A stretch of DNA of 64,000 bases from a bacterium (GCA_018062085.1 JAGOSY010000001.1:248001-312000); one strand, 5' to 3'; counted from the stretch's first letter, positions 43,594 through 52,779 are shown. The notes: a model not told the origin generated them from the sequence alone. Numbers and translations: made by a program.

Positions 43594-45756
43594 CTAAAGC
43601 GTGTCAAAGTAGGCAGCATCAACAGCTGGCGGCAGAGTTACCAACTTTATCCGCCGAAATTTTCGTAAGATCGGCACGCTTCTTGCTGTTATGTTCGTGG
43701 CGTAAAAATTGACATATTCGAGATTCTGTAACTTCGCCAGTTGTCCTAAATCGCTATCATCCAACTTGGTACCATTGAGCCAAAGGTGCTTCAATCTTGT
43801 CATTTTAGAAATTATGGCAAAATCTCGCTTCGTCAATTTGGCACTAGTAAGTGTGAGAAATTCCAATTTCTTCGAAGCTAACAGTGCTTCAAGAACCGGC
43901 GTGCAGTTGCTCAAACCAATCAAACCGACACCCTCTAGCCGGGCTAAGAGCCCGCTCTCAAATAGCACTTTTTGGCTTATGTTGCGGCTATCTATACTCA
44001 ACGTTCTTAGTTTCTTCAGACTAGCGATGGTCTTAAAATCACTCTCGCTGATGGCAGTGTCGCTTAGATCTAACAAGTATAAATTCTGCTGCCGCACAAT
44101 CTGATCAATTAGAATAGCTGAGCGCGTTTTCCGCTCCAAGAATTTCAAACTACTTAAACTATTATTCGGAAAAAATTTGAGCAACTCAGGATGAGCCACA
44201 GTTACTTGATTGGCTGAAAAAGAAATTTCGCTCCATCTGCCCATGCGAAAATCACCTTGTGCCTCACGCAGCAGCCTTCGCCCGCCATCAGCAAAGCCAA
44301 CTACTCCTATAGAAACCTTACCGGGAAAACTAAATCGACTAACCCCGTTTTTGTCTATCTTAAAATAGGGCTCTTTTCGCTCGCGAAGCAGACGCTCGAT
44401 CTCTTTTTCACTCTCGGTGGTTGCTGAGACCTCAACGGCATCTAACTCTGCGGCTTCTTCCTTTTTAATCACTGCTCTGTTTTGCGTATGATTAATAGAG
44501 CTGGCCAAGGGCCGAGCTGCTTTTGGCTTTGCTTTATTGCTCAACAAATTGGCATCTAATAAGACAATTACTAGTACGGCGAGTACAGTGAAAGTAGCGG
44601 CCAAAGCCAATAGTGCCTTAAGTCCGTGAGTTTCTCGGAGAGGACCTACCTCATCGGCTTCTCTATTTTGCCGAGGAGCGCAACTACTCCCAATACTGCT
44701 AGCAGAACTAGAACTAGTACTAGTTCTAGTGGGCGGGGTTGTACTTGTCTGCCGACGATGAAAAGTTCCGCTAGCTGTCGATGTCGGCTTAGAGCAACTC
44801 CCTTCTAAAGTGAGTAAAATACTTGCTACGTCAGACAATGAAGGGTATCGATCCGCAGGATCTTTAGCCAACATCTTAGCCACTACATTTTCTAATTCGC
44901 GAGGAAACTCAATGCCAGCCACTTCGCTCATCGATGGTGGCTCTGTAGTGTGGTGCATAATCGTCGTTTCTGCGGCGGTGCGACCAACTAAAGGCGGCCT
45001 ACCGGCAAGGGCTTGAAACAGTGTTACGCCGACTGAGTACATATCGGCGCGAGCGTCTAACTTACTGCCGGCGCACTGCTCAGGGCTCATATAGAGAGGG
45101 CTGCCGAAAATTTCGCCCTGCCTTGTTAGTCCTTGCCCAATCTGCTCGCCGCTATCCATTAACTTAACGATGCCGAAATCGACGATTTTTACCCGCGGAC
45201 CAAGACTTGAGCCACCTTCATTTAGCAGCATAATGTTGCCCGGTTTAATATCGCGGTGAATGATACCGCGTTCGTGAGCATAGGCTAGAGCTGAGCAGAC
45301 TTGACGAAAAATTGGAAGAGCTTGCCTTGCCGCTAACCTCTGATGCTCTTGCAAATAGTCCGCCAGCGACTGACCAGAGAGCAGCTCCATTGTATAAAAC
45401 GGCCGTCCATCTGGCGTTTGATTCATGTCATAGATTCTGATTATGTTGGCATGTTCGAGCCTAGAGATCGCTTGAGCTTCAAGACGAAAGCGTTTCCAAA
45501 GGTTTTCCGAGAGGTGCTCGGTCTTCAATACCTTCAAGGCAAGAATTTTATTCATGTGGACGTGTTCGACTCTATAGACGAGGCCCATACCACCTTCGCC
45601 AAGAAATTCGAGTACACGATACGTACCACCAATAAGTTCGTTTTGAGCAAACCCGCTAGTGGCCTCGTATGGCCTGCCGAATATTTCACCGGTCTGCTGA
45701 GTTTTCTCGTGCAAGTCAAAGCCAGCTTGATTCGAACCGCTGGAATCTTGGGGCAT
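43594..45756 (-). CDS. Membrane Ser/Thr protein kinase with C-terminal leucine-rich repeats
   Basis: 720 residues from the ATG at 45756, with GGAG 6 bases before it. The Hanks-type kinase domain (about 45-320) has LGEGGMGLVYRV, the ATP Lys in ALKVLK, HRDIKPGNIML and VDFGIVKL, then an SPEQCAG activation segment. A Ser/Thr linker, one membrane helix (LLALAATFTVLAVLVIVL, about 390) and an outer domain with about six LRR units (LKKLRTLSIDSRNIS, LKHLWLNGTKLDDSDLG) follow. The outer part probably senses a protein or surface ligand. Kinase residues look intact. Confidence 0.92.
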   Translation of the reverse strand: MPQDSSGSNQAGFDLHEKTQQTGEIFGRPYEATSGFAQNELIGGTYRVLEFLGEGGMGLVYRVEHVHMNKILALKVLKTEHLSENLWKRFRLEAQAISRLEHANIIRIYDMNQTPDGRPFYTMELLSGQSLADYLQEHQRLAARQALPIFRQVCSALAYAHERGIIHRDIKPGNIMLLNEGGSSLGPRVKIVDFGIVKLMDSGEQIGQGLTRQGEIFGSPLYMSPEQCAGSKLDARADMYSVGVTLFQALAGRPPLVGRTAAETTIMHHTTEPPSMSEVAGIEFPRELENVVAKMLAKDPADRYPSLSDVASILLTLEGSCSKPTSTASGTFHRRQTSTTPPTRTSTSSSSASSIGSSCAPRQNREADEVGPLRETHGLKALLALAATFTVLAVLVIVLLDANLLSNKAKPKAARPLASSINHTQNRAVIKKEEAAELDAVEVSATTESEKEIERLLRERKEPYFKIDKNGVSRFSFPGKVSIGVVGFADGGRRLLREAQGDFRMGRWSEISFSANQVTVAHPELLKFFPNNSLSSLKFLERKTRSAILIDQIVRQQNLYLLDLSDTAISESDFKTIASLKKLRTLSIDSRNISQKVLFESGLLARLEGVGLIGLSNCTPVLEALLASKKLEFLTLTSAKLTKRDFAIISKMTRLKHLWLNGTKLDDSDLGQLAKLQNLEYVNFYATNITARSVPILRKFRRIKLVTLPPAVDAAYFDTL
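44707..44730. repeat. 24-bp perfect palindrome inside the kinase gene
   Basis: ACTAGAACTAGT joined to its own reverse complement gives a 24-base perfect palindrome in the Ser/Thr linker coding region. It may only reflect a Ser/Thr codon run, but a cruciform this exact is rare. Confidence 0.8.
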
Positions 45757-45897
45757 CAACCACTCCGGACCAATTCAGGTATTTTCAATCTCTTTTTAGA
45801 CTTACCCGATTCCGCAACACTTTTACCGAGAAGGCGCGGTTCCATTTGCGCACAATGGGCCTTGCTACAATGAGAACAATGAAATGAGACCCAAGAT

Positions 45898-46215
45898 ATG
45901 GACGCAGATCAACACACTGACGAAAATGCAGAGACGAGGCAAGAGCAATCGAGCGGTTGGTGGACGGCGAGCGCTAGCAAATTTCCGGCAGGAGAAAGCA
46001 CCACATCAACAAATTTCTTCGACAACCCGCCTGTATTGTTCATGACGATAATGTGGGCATTTCCTTACACTTACATGTATCTCTGCCTGCTTGAGGTCTG
46101 GGGTATCGCAAGCCTATTTAAACTCTGCGGCTCCAGAGTCTCAGACTACATTTCGAAAGAATCACTAGCTGTTTTTGCCGCCGCAGTACCGCTGCTATTC
46201 TTGGTCATGTTGTAA
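45898..46215 (+). CDS. Hypothetical membrane protein, probably the front part of a split gene
   Basis: 105 residues. A polar N-terminus is followed by two hydrophobic segments (PVLFMTIMWAFPYTYMYLCL and VFAAAVPLLFLVML). It ends inside or right after a membrane helix, and the frame stays open for a further 43 codons after the TAA. That continuation is listed separately. No family recognised. Confidence 0.45.
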   Translation: MDADQHTDENAETRQEQSSGWWTASASKFPAGESTTSTNFFDNPPVLFMTIMWAFPYTYMYLCLLEVWGIASLFKLCGSRVSDYISKESLAVFAAAVPLLFLVML

Positions 46216-46347
46216 GTGAAAGGGCGGTGGTTCCGCAACAACTTAATTAGTCTACTCCTCGTCTGGTTTCTCCTCGTCTTAACTTCAGGTCTGACCCAAG
46301 GAGCCGTCACATCAGCACTAATCAAGGCCTATTGCGCTGAAAACTAA
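46216..46347 (+). CDS. Small membrane ORF continuing the previous frame after a TAA
   Basis: 43 residues from GTG, directly after the TAA of the 105-residue gene and in the same frame. It encodes a basic start and one helix (LISLLLVWFLLVLTSGL). Either a separate small protein or the tail of a 149-codon gene interrupted by a nonsense mutation. I favour the split gene. Confidence 0.35.
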   Translation: MKGRWFRNNLISLLLVWFLLVLTSGLTQGAVTSALIKAYCAEN

Positions 46348-46374
46348 AACACGGCTTGCCTGCACTACACCTCC

Positions 46375-46393
46375 GTAGTACAATTTGTAGTAC
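46375..46393. promoter_or_regulatory. Candidate operator of the toxin-antitoxin pair
   Basis: GTAGTAC occurs at 46375-46381 and again at 46387-46393, overlapping the palindrome TACAA-T-TTGTA (46379-46389). It lies 14 bases before the toxin-like start, where type II antitoxins usually bind. Confidence 0.4.
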
Positions 46394-46406
46394 GCGAAGG
46401 ACATAA

Positions 46407-46679
46407 ATGCAAATAATTGGCTACAACTGGGACAGCCTGAATAAGCACGGTGTTACCGTAGAAATGATTGACGAAGTATTGCAAGGCTCCATGGTTAGCT
46501 ATTTTTCGACAGATGAAGCAGACGAAAGTTGCGAAATGATGGTCGGCTACACATTCTCTGAACGGTTGCTTGAAGTCGGATTGCGCTATCGTTATCCAAA
46601 ATCCGTCTACATTTTTCACGCTCAAACAGTCTCGCCGCCCTATCGCAAGCTCTACGAAGAGGACTGGAACAATGGCTAA
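46407..46679 (+). CDS. BrnT-like toxin
   Basis: 90 residues. The WDSLNKHGVTVEMIDEVLQG start and the IFHAQTVSPPYRKLYEE end match BrnT, a RelE-fold ribonuclease toxin (WD-x-N-K-HGV ... R/Y-x-x-YEE). AAGGA lies 5 bases before the ATG. It overlaps an antitoxin-like gene by 8 bases, in the toxin-first order of brnTA. Divergence in the middle lowers certainty. Confidence 0.6.
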   Translation: MQIIGYNWDSLNKHGVTVEMIDEVLQGSMVSYFSTDEADESCEMMVGYTFSERLLEVGLRYRYPKSVYIFHAQTVSPPYRKLYEEDWNNG

Positions 46680-46998
46680 GTTAAGTTCAAAACAACTGGA
46701 AGAAGCTCACGAATCACTAAGAGACGAGGCAAGGCAGCGTATTGCCGATCGCGGCGTACTACAATTCCGAGCAGATCCACAAACCATCTTAGCTGTACTA
46801 GCTGCATCCGACAAAGCGAAAATGCCAGTTGGAGCCATGCTTAGACAGTGGGTTCAAGAGAAAGTAATGCTAGAGCAAGTTACAGAAAAGGCACCTGATC
46901 TAATTGAGCGTGTGACTTTTCTAGAAACAAAAGTCGTTAACTTATGCGCGCAAATGGAGACCAACGAACGAACCATGAAGCCCAAACGGAAGGTCTAG
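46672..46998 (+). CDS. BrnA/CopG-like antitoxin
   Basis: 108 residues from the ATG inside the toxin stop. The block LQFRADPQTILAVLAA...VGAMLRQWVQEKVM has the strand-helix-helix pattern of ribbon-helix-helix antitoxins such as BrnA. A C-terminal helix follows. It should neutralise the upstream BrnT-like protein and repress the pair. An upstream in-frame start at 46570 would lie inside the toxin gene and is rejected. Confidence 0.6.
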   Translation: MAKLSSKQLEEAHESLRDEARQRIADRGVLQFRADPQTILAVLAASDKAKMPVGAMLRQWVQEKVMLEQVTEKAPDLIERVTFLETKVVNLCAQMETNERTMKPKRKV

Positions 46999-47055
46999 CT
47001 TTGATCGTTACTTGCGACTACCACACAAATGTCTACCAAAACTTCGCGCGGCTTT

Positions 47056-47445
47056 CTAATGTTTCGTCTTCACCACTTCGCGAGTTTGGCGCGCGCCGAA
47101 CCCTGAATTTCTCTCTACATAAATTGGCTCAGGCACGGCGAAGTTCTTATACTCTTGCCGTTTCAACGAAACCTGCAAACTAGGACGCGCCCAATTGCCA
47201 ACGGTTTCAACATCGAAGCTCAAAGCCGGCAAATTCTTATCTGGCTGCTCAAGGCGATGAGCAGCGTTAATACCTTGCACAACTTTCAGCATGTCGGTGC
47301 GCTCAGTTAACGATTGCGTCTTTCCTAGTGCCGCTTCTAGCAAAGCGGTGTGGCCACCTTCTAACTGTTTGGTTACCGCTACAGCGTCGAACTTCTCAAC
47401 CAGTGGTTGCGGCTTAGAGCAGTCAATTGCGTTAGTATCAGCCAT
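47056..47445 (-). CDS. Hypothetical cytosolic protein
   Basis: 129 residues. AGGTG stands 5 bases before the ATG, which supports a real gene. No signal peptide or membrane helix; helical middle (TKQLEGGHTALLEAALGK) and a basic end. No family recognised. It is convergent with the toxin-antitoxin pair. Confidence 0.5.
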   Translation of the reverse strand: MADTNAIDCSKPQPLVEKFDAVAVTKQLEGGHTALLEAALGKTQSLTERTDMLKVVQGINAAHRLEQPDKNLPALSFDVETVGNWARPSLQVSLKRQEYKNFAVPEPIYVERNSGFGARQTREVVKTKH

Positions 47446-47701
47446 TAGGGCACCTCAGTAGTAAATTGCACGCTCCAACCTTAACCCTATAGTTTGTTAT
47501 TCTCAGGACATTTTCTTGGCAAAAATTTGGCATTGCAATCTTTTTTTGCGCACTACAAAAAAGAGAAATAAATGCCTTCCCGAGCTAATATGATAGTTCT
47601 GGCCATCGGCAAAAGCAGTGGCTGCGCAGTAGACCAAGGCAGTTGCATTAATAGCAGCAAGCAATCTAATATGAAAATGGCGAAGGAAAATTGGTGACTA
47701 G

Positions 47702-48691
47702 TTGTCCTGTAAAATATTGATAGCGGTAGACAATCAAGAATGCACAGATGCAGCCATTCAGTCGGCTTTGGCTAGACAATGGGAGCCTGAGACTACCTTT
47801 ATGCTTTGCAAGGTTGTAGAAGACTTTAGCTCAATTCTCGATATTTACGAGAGTGAACACAACGAAGTGCTAAAGGCAGAACAAGAAGCCTATACCTACG
47901 AAATGAGGCTGTGGCTAAACGAAATGACCGCTGATTTTGCCAAGGTTCATCCCCAAGTTGAATCATGCCTTGAATTCGGTCGAGCGGCCGAAAAACTCTG
48001 CGAACTTGCTTATTCGTGGGGAGCCGACTACATGATTTTAGGCTCTCATGACTTAGAGTTAGCCAGCCGCTGCTCACTGGGCAGTATTGCATCGGCAGTA
48101 CTGCGAAACGCACCTTGCTCAGTAGAATCAGTGCGCAGCAGTGAACTGCGCAAACTATTCAGAGAGAAAGGAACTGCCACAGTTCAAGAGATTGTGCAAA
48201 TTGCCACGCCCCCGCCCAAAACTATTATAGTAGCAACAGATCTCTCACCAGCAGCCGATTTTGCCCTCAACTGGGTGGTTGGTATGAATTGGAATCCAGA
48301 CACTGTTTTTCGCATAGTTACAGTAATGCTACCTAATCACAAAGATGCAAGAACCCATTGGTTCGGCGGTGGTAGTGTCTATATCAAAGAGAAATTGCAC
48401 TTAAACCAGATTGAAGCACAAATCAAAAGACAGGCTCAGCAATTGGCTGAAAAATACGGCTACGACAAAGTAGAAGCCAACGTGGTCATGGCCGATTCAG
48501 CAGCCGAAGCAATATTTGAGCTAGCAAATAATTACCAAGCAGAGCTAGTAGTGACCGGCGCGCAGGGAGCCAATCGCAGCCCAGAGGCAAGAGCTGGCAG
48601 CACAGCCATTAGCATTTTAGAAAGACTACATTGCTCAATGATTGCCATTCAGAGCGACTCAGCCAAGCAAGTTCATTTCACCTGGCGCTAG
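47702..48691 (+). CDS. Tandem universal stress protein (UspA, two domains)
   Basis: 329 residues from TTG, with GGTGA about 4 bases before it; the conserved first strand CKILIAVDNQECTDAAI begins at once. Two Usp domains: 1-140, ending GSHDLELASRCSLGSIASAVL, and about 170-325, with TIIVATDLSPAADFAL and GAQGANRSPEARAGSTA. Both keep G-x2-G-x9-GS/T-like ATP-loop remnants. Such tandem proteins act in stress signalling; partner unknown. Confidence 0.85.
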   Translation: MSCKILIAVDNQECTDAAIQSALARQWEPETTFMLCKVVEDFSSILDIYESEHNEVLKAEQEAYTYEMRLWLNEMTADFAKVHPQVESCLEFGRAAEKLCELAYSWGADYMILGSHDLELASRCSLGSIASAVLRNAPCSVESVRSSELRKLFREKGTATVQEIVQIATPPPKTIIVATDLSPAADFALNWVVGMNWNPDTVFRIVTVMLPNHKDARTHWFGGGSVYIKEKLHLNQIEAQIKRQAQQLAEKYGYDKVEANVVMADSAAEAIFELANNYQAELVVTGAQGANRSPEARAGSTAISILERLHCSMIAIQSDSAKQVHFTWR

Positions 48692-48916
48692 ACTGGTTAG
48701 TGACGAACAGGCGACGAATTAGTGACGAGATAGTTACAATTAAGCATCAACGAAGTTCTGTGAAGTTACGTTTTTATGCATCGCTGTTTTACGGCCTACA
48801 ATCAGGCTTTTGAGCAGTCATAAAAAAATCAACAGCAAACTCGGCTTGCACCATTCTTATACTGAGTGGGCGAGCACATCGCGCCGCCAAAACTTTTGTT
48901 GCATCAGGATACTAAA

Positions 48917-49201
48917 ATGACGGACCTAACGACCATAGTTGACTTAAGTACAGCCCTTGAAGGCACTGGCATATCTAAGAGCCTCTTAGACAACCGCTTT
49001 CAGATTACTGTTAGTGATGAAACTATCGACCCTGTCGACTTTCGCGATAGTCGAACAATCGGTTTTGCCGAATTAAAAAGTGGTGCCATTTTGAAGACTA
49101 TCAAAGTGCCAACAAAGAGCCTCTTGGATGCCACCAGAACTTTTCGTGATGCTATATCAGAAGGCCTCACCGAAGGCGGCTGGCTGGCCGTAGAAGCTTA
49201 G
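48917..49201 (+). CDS. Hypothetical small protein
   Basis: 94 residues from the ATG at 48917, chosen because AGGA is 7 bases upstream; an in-frame ATG at 48866 has none. Soluble, mixed alpha/beta, ending TRTFRDAISEGLTEGGW. No family recognised. Its 3' end overlaps the truncated MazF reading frame on the other strand by 35 bases. Confidence 0.45.
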   Translation: MTDLTTIVDLSTALEGTGISKSLLDNRFQITVSDETIDPVDFRDSRTIGFAELKSGAILKTIKVPTKSLLDATRTFRDAISEGLTEGGWLAVEA

Positions 49202-49367
49202 CTTCGTTAGTCATCCAAGCGGTTCCAGTAATTGGCACCACAATACTCAAGCCCATTTTTGCATTCACTAGTTTGTTACTAATCACGACACAAGGCCGAA
49301 CTTTCGCCGGCTCATGACCTCGTACGAGATCGAGATCGACCTCCCAGTCTTCAGCCTTACTCAACAT
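49167..49367 (-). pseudogene. Truncated MazF/PemK-type toxin
   Basis: 66 residues against about 110 for MazF. It keeps VDLDLVRGHEPAKVRPCVVISN and LSIVVPITGTAW, the first two-thirds of the fold with the RP-x-VV core, then stops. No MazE-like antitoxin ORF lies upstream. Probably a decayed toxin gene that now overlaps the convergent gene. Confidence 0.65.
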
Positions 49368-49450
49368 TGTCCAGACGGTCGCTTAACGCACAATCCCAGA
49401 ATATCTGACTCAATAGCAGGAACGGTCTTTTGGCCGTTGAGCTTGGAGTT

Positions 49451-50026
49451 TTAATGCTTCAACAGTGTGAATTTATCCATATCAACTGTTTGGCGGGCGC
49501 GATAGATAGCCAAGACAACAGCTAGACCTACGGCAGCTTCTGCAGCAGCAACTGTGAGCACAAAGATAACAAAAAGCTGTCCTTTCAACGCCACTGGATC
49601 AACATAACGAGAGAAAGCAATCAAGTTGATGTTGACAGCATTGAGCATCAGTTCAATCGAAAGCAGCACTCGTACTGCGTTTCGCGACTGCACCATACCG
49701 TACAAGCCCATCGAAAAGAGCAATGCAGCAAAAGTAAGATAGCGCAGAAGCATTGGTTGGTGCAAGGTCAAGATAATGAACGAAGCCAGCACGGTCATGG
49801 TGACAATTACGCCTTTGTGACCGCCCACACTGCGCATAACCCAACCAACGAGAGCCAAACCAACGCATGCCCAGAAGTCATAGTGATTGGCTACAATGAC
49901 GTCTATGCCTGCCGCAGTGAATAGCACTCCTGCATAAGTGCCGACAACTGCCGCTGCGAAAAGCGCATAGACTAATGCCAGATTTACTGAAGATTGCGGT
50001 TCTTTGACCGTGACTACGTTTTGCAC
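49451..50026 (-). CDS. nuoK: NADH-quinone oxidoreductase subunit K with N-terminal extension
   Basis: 191 residues, nearly twice the normal 100. The C-terminal half from about residue 96 ([20 protein letters not shown], then [15 protein letters not shown] with the membrane Glu) is a full NuoK. The first 95 residues add about three membrane helices ([46 protein letters not shown]) that I cannot assign. No internal start has a ribosome site, so a fusion is likely. Part of the proton-pumping arm of complex I; last gene of the operon. Confidence 0.85.
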   Translation of the reverse strand: MQNVVTVKEPQSSVNLALVYALFAAAVVGTYAGVLFTAAGIDVIVANHYDFWACVGLALVGWVMRSVGGHKGVIVTMTVLASFIILTLHQPMLLRYLTFAALLFSMGLYGMVQSRNAVRVLLSIELMLNAVNINLIAFSRYVDPVALKGQLFVIFVLTVAAAEAAVGLAVVLAIYRARQTVDMDKFTLLKH

Positions 50027-50035
50027 TTTGATCTC

Positions 50036-50689
50036 CTACCTCTGCAGCGCCAGATTGTTTTCTTGCTTCTTAGCTTCGTCGACAACAGCTAAATTTTCGT
50101 CGTCGTCTTTATTTTTTGGTTCGCCTTTAGCTAACATGATCGCTCCCATCAGAGCTGCTAGAAGTAAAACCGATGCGAATTCAAACGGAATAGAGTAGTT
50201 AGTGACCAGGGCCTCACCCAATACTTTGACAGCATCTTGACCAACGGGCTGGTCACTGAGAGGCCAATGATTTTCGCCGATCAAAGCCGCATAGATAGTG
50301 ACAAAGCTCAATATGGCAGTCCACAAACTCAAGTTGCGCTTGCAAGAAGCAAAAATCTTAGCTAGTGGTGGCAAGCTCTCGTCGTAATAGACAACAGCCT
50401 GCTCACGCTCTAGACGCGGATTGGTCAACATCAAGGCAATTACTACCATAAGAGTGATACCAACCGCATAAATCATGATTTGAGCTAGAGCCAAAAACTG
50501 AGCGGAGAGTAAGAGGAAGATTCCTGAAATCGTTCCGAACACACCAATTAAAATGAAACCGCTGCGGATAACCACTCTATCGGCCAACACACCAATAGCC
50601 AGACAAATCGACAGAGTCGTCAGTAAATAAAACGCCCAGGTTTCTACGATTGGTGCAGAGAGTAGAGGTGAGAGCAGATCTTGGCCCAT
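50036..50689 (-). CDS. nuoJ: NADH-quinone oxidoreductase subunit J
   Basis: 217 residues with five membrane helices. The IGVFGTISGIFLLLSAQFLA region and the helix-breaking AVGITLMVVIALMLTNPR are typical of NuoJ/NdhG in the membrane arm. The charged DDDENLAVVDEAKKQE end is local. It starts 37 bases after nuoI and ends 9 bases before nuoK. Confidence 0.9.
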   Translation of the reverse strand: MGQDLLSPLLSAPIVETWAFYLLTTLSICLAIGVLADRVVIRSGFILIGVFGTISGIFLLLSAQFLALAQIMIYAVGITLMVVIALMLTNPRLEREQAVVYYDESLPPLAKIFASCKRNLSLWTAILSFVTIYAALIGENHWPLSDQPVGQDAVKVLGEALVTNYSIPFEFASVLLLAALMGAIMLAKGEPKNKDDDENLAVVDEAKKQENNLALQR

Positions 50690-50726
50690 TTTCTTGATTT
50701 CCTATTACGTTTCTTACGTTTACGAC

Positions 50727-51428
50727 TTACTCTTCAGATTTGGAATCAGCAGGTTTTTCTTCGGCCTTTTCGGCAGGTTTGTCTTCAGTTTTAGCTTCAG
50801 CCGGTTTTGCTTCAGCCTTAGCTTCAACTGGCTTTGCCTCAGCTGCTGGAGCAGCCGTTTTAACAACCTCGGCAGCCGGTTTGGCGGCCTCCACAGCAGC
50901 AGGCTTTGCAGCGGCAGCCGCTGGGGCCGGTTTAGCTGGCTTTGGCTTCGGCAGCGGCATCTCTTTGCGCTCGAAATAGAAGGCAGATTCTTCTTGACTC
51001 AACGTCAATTTTTTCAAGTCATATATAAGTGATTGGCGAGTGTAGTCAGCCATCTCAAAATCATTGGTGTTAATGATGCAGAGGGTAGGGCAAACTTCAG
51101 TACAAAGACCGCAGAACATACAGAGGCCGTGGTCAATTTTAAAATCGATCAATTCAAGCTTGTTTGTCTCAGGGCTCTTGTGCGATGTGATTTCAATACA
51201 CTTATCGGGGCAAACACGTTCACACTGTCTGCATGAAATACAGAGGTGGTCGCCAGTTTCAGGATTGACGGTGAGTGCCAAACGTCCTCTAAAGTGAGGA
51301 GTAATGTCTGGCATTTCGTCAGGATAGTTTTTAGTGATTGGCTCGCGCCAGGTGTGTTTGAACACTGTAGCAAGACCACGCCTCACTTCGTTCAGTCCAC
51401 CAAACGCTCTAGAGATGAGGTTAGCCAT
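50727..51428 (-). CDS. nuoI: NADH-quinone oxidoreductase subunit I with Ala/Lys/Glu tail
   Basis: 233 residues. Two 4Fe-4S motifs, CISCRQCERVCP (near 61) and CMFCGLCTEVCP (near 104), carry electrons toward the quinone site. After residue 155 comes an 80-residue low-complexity tail of Pro, Ala, Lys and Glu not found in usual NuoI. A similar segment opens NuoC in the same operon. Start overlaps the nuoH stop by 8 bases. Confidence 0.92.
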   Translation of the reverse strand: MANLISRAFGGLNEVRRGLATVFKHTWREPITKNYPDEMPDITPHFRGRLALTVNPETGDHLCISCRQCERVCPDKCIEITSHKSPETNKLELIDFKIDHGLCMFCGLCTEVCPTLCIINTNDFEMADYTRQSLIYDLKKLTLSQEESAFYFERKEMPLPKPKPAKPAPAAAAAKPAAVEAAKPAAEVVKTAAPAAEAKPVEAKAEAKPAEAKTEDKPAEKAEEKPADSKSEE

Positions 51429-52779
51429 GAATGTTTACGAACTCCCGTGCAAAGACAACGATGATGAAAACGATCAATGAAAGTGGAATCAAACGCTTCC
51501 AGCCAAAAGCCATGAGCTGGTCAATTCTGAAACGCGGCAGGGTGGCGCGAATAAGAATTGCAAAAATAACCAAGCCGTAAACTTTCAGAATTACCCAAAG
51601 GGTGGCGAACAATGTTTCTGGATTGATGATGTGCAGTGTCTGACAGAAGAATGAATCTCTAATGGCAGCAACCATCTGGGGGATGCCAGGAATTTTATCG
51701 AGGATGTATGGAGGTATCGGATTATCACCGCCACCTAAGAACATCACAGTAGTGACACTGGCCACTACAAACAAGTTGGTGAACTCTGCCAAGAAGAAGA
51801 TAGCGAACTTCATGCCACTGTATTCAGTGTTGTAGCCGCTCACTAGTTCTGATTCTGCTTCAGGCAAGTCGAAAGGAATACGGTTAATTTCAGCGCAAGC
51901 TCCTGTTAAGTAGAGCCAGAATGAAATTATTAGTGAACAGACCAAAAGACCAGCGCATACATACGAAAGTGCGCCCATCGGATAAGCTGCTTCAAGAGCC
52001 TTCGCCCCACCACCACCAATGGCCTGATTAAGACCAACCAAGGCACCACCACCAAGCAGGTTCCAATTGAGAATGCCACCAGCTTGCTGCTGAGTAATTT
52101 TCACTAAGTCTAGAGTGCCAGCCATAAGACAGACAGTAACTAGAGACAATACCAATGGAATTTCATAACTAATAGCTTGAGCAGCACTGCGCAAACCGCC
52201 TACCAAAGAATATTTATTGTTCGAAGCCCAACCGGCCATAACCAAGGCGACCACAGGCAGTGCGCCAGCGGCCAAGACGTAAAAAATACCAGTCGGTAGA
52301 TTCAATATATGGAATAGCGGATGATCATTAGTCACTGCTGCTAGCAGCGGAACGGCACCAATAATAGAAGGGGCGAAGAACAAGATTGGAGCAAAAGTAT
52401 GCATAACAGCATCAGCCCCAGTCGGAGTAATGTCTTCTTTCAAAAGCAATTTGACAGCATCAGCAGCAGTTTGCAGGTTGCCGTCTGGACCAACGCGGTT
52501 TGGACCTTTTCGCACTGTCCAGAGAGCCAATGCCCGCCGCTCAATCAGAACCATGAACATGGCGTTGATTGGAATGAAAACCAAAATGGCAATGACTGGT
52601 GTCACTGCTCTCAAAATTTCATTGGCTAGGTTGGCCTGCTCTCCTAATTGCTGAGTAAGCAGCATTGGTATAGCGATGCCGACCCCCCAACAAACCATCC
52701 ACACTATGGTGAAGATGATTGTCAGCCAAGCTAAGGTCAGCCTTGAGATTTTGAATATTTCGTCGCCGTTTGCAAACAT
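51421..52779 (-). CDS. nuoH: NADH-quinone oxidoreductase subunit H
   Basis: 452 residues, longer than the usual 325-350. The RRALALWTVRKGPNRVGPDG loop and the quinone-chamber motif EINRIPFDLPEAESELVSGY are intact. Extra length lies in a Gly-rich loop (LLGGGALVGLNQAIGGGG) and a loop near 340-370. It forms the quinone cavity linking the hydrophilic and membrane arms. Confidence 0.95.
   Translation of the reverse strand: MFANGDEIFKISRLTLAWLTIIFTIVWMVCWGVGIAIPMLLTQQLGEQANLANEILRAVTPVIAILVFIPINAMFMVLIERRALALWTVRKGPNRVGPDGNLQTAADAVKLLLKEDITPTGADAVMHTFAPILFFAPSIIGAVPLLAAVTNDHPLFHILNLPTGIFYVLAAGALPVVALVMAGWASNNKYSLVGGLRSAAQAISYEIPLVLSLVTVCLMAGTLDLVKITQQQAGGILNWNLLGGGALVGLNQAIGGGGAKALEAAYPMGALSYVCAGLLVCSLIISFWLYLTGACAEINRIPFDLPEAESELVSGYNTEYSGMKFAIFFLAEFTNLFVVASVTTVMFLGGGDNPIPPYILDKIPGIPQMVAAIRDSFFCQTLHIINPETLFATLWVILKVYGLVIFAILIRATLPRFRIDQLMAFGWKRLIPLSLIVFIIVVFAREFVNIHG

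Noticed and set aside
47572..47697. 41-codon ORF just before the UspA gene
   Set aside because: Weak ribosome site and no recognisable features; cannot be supported.
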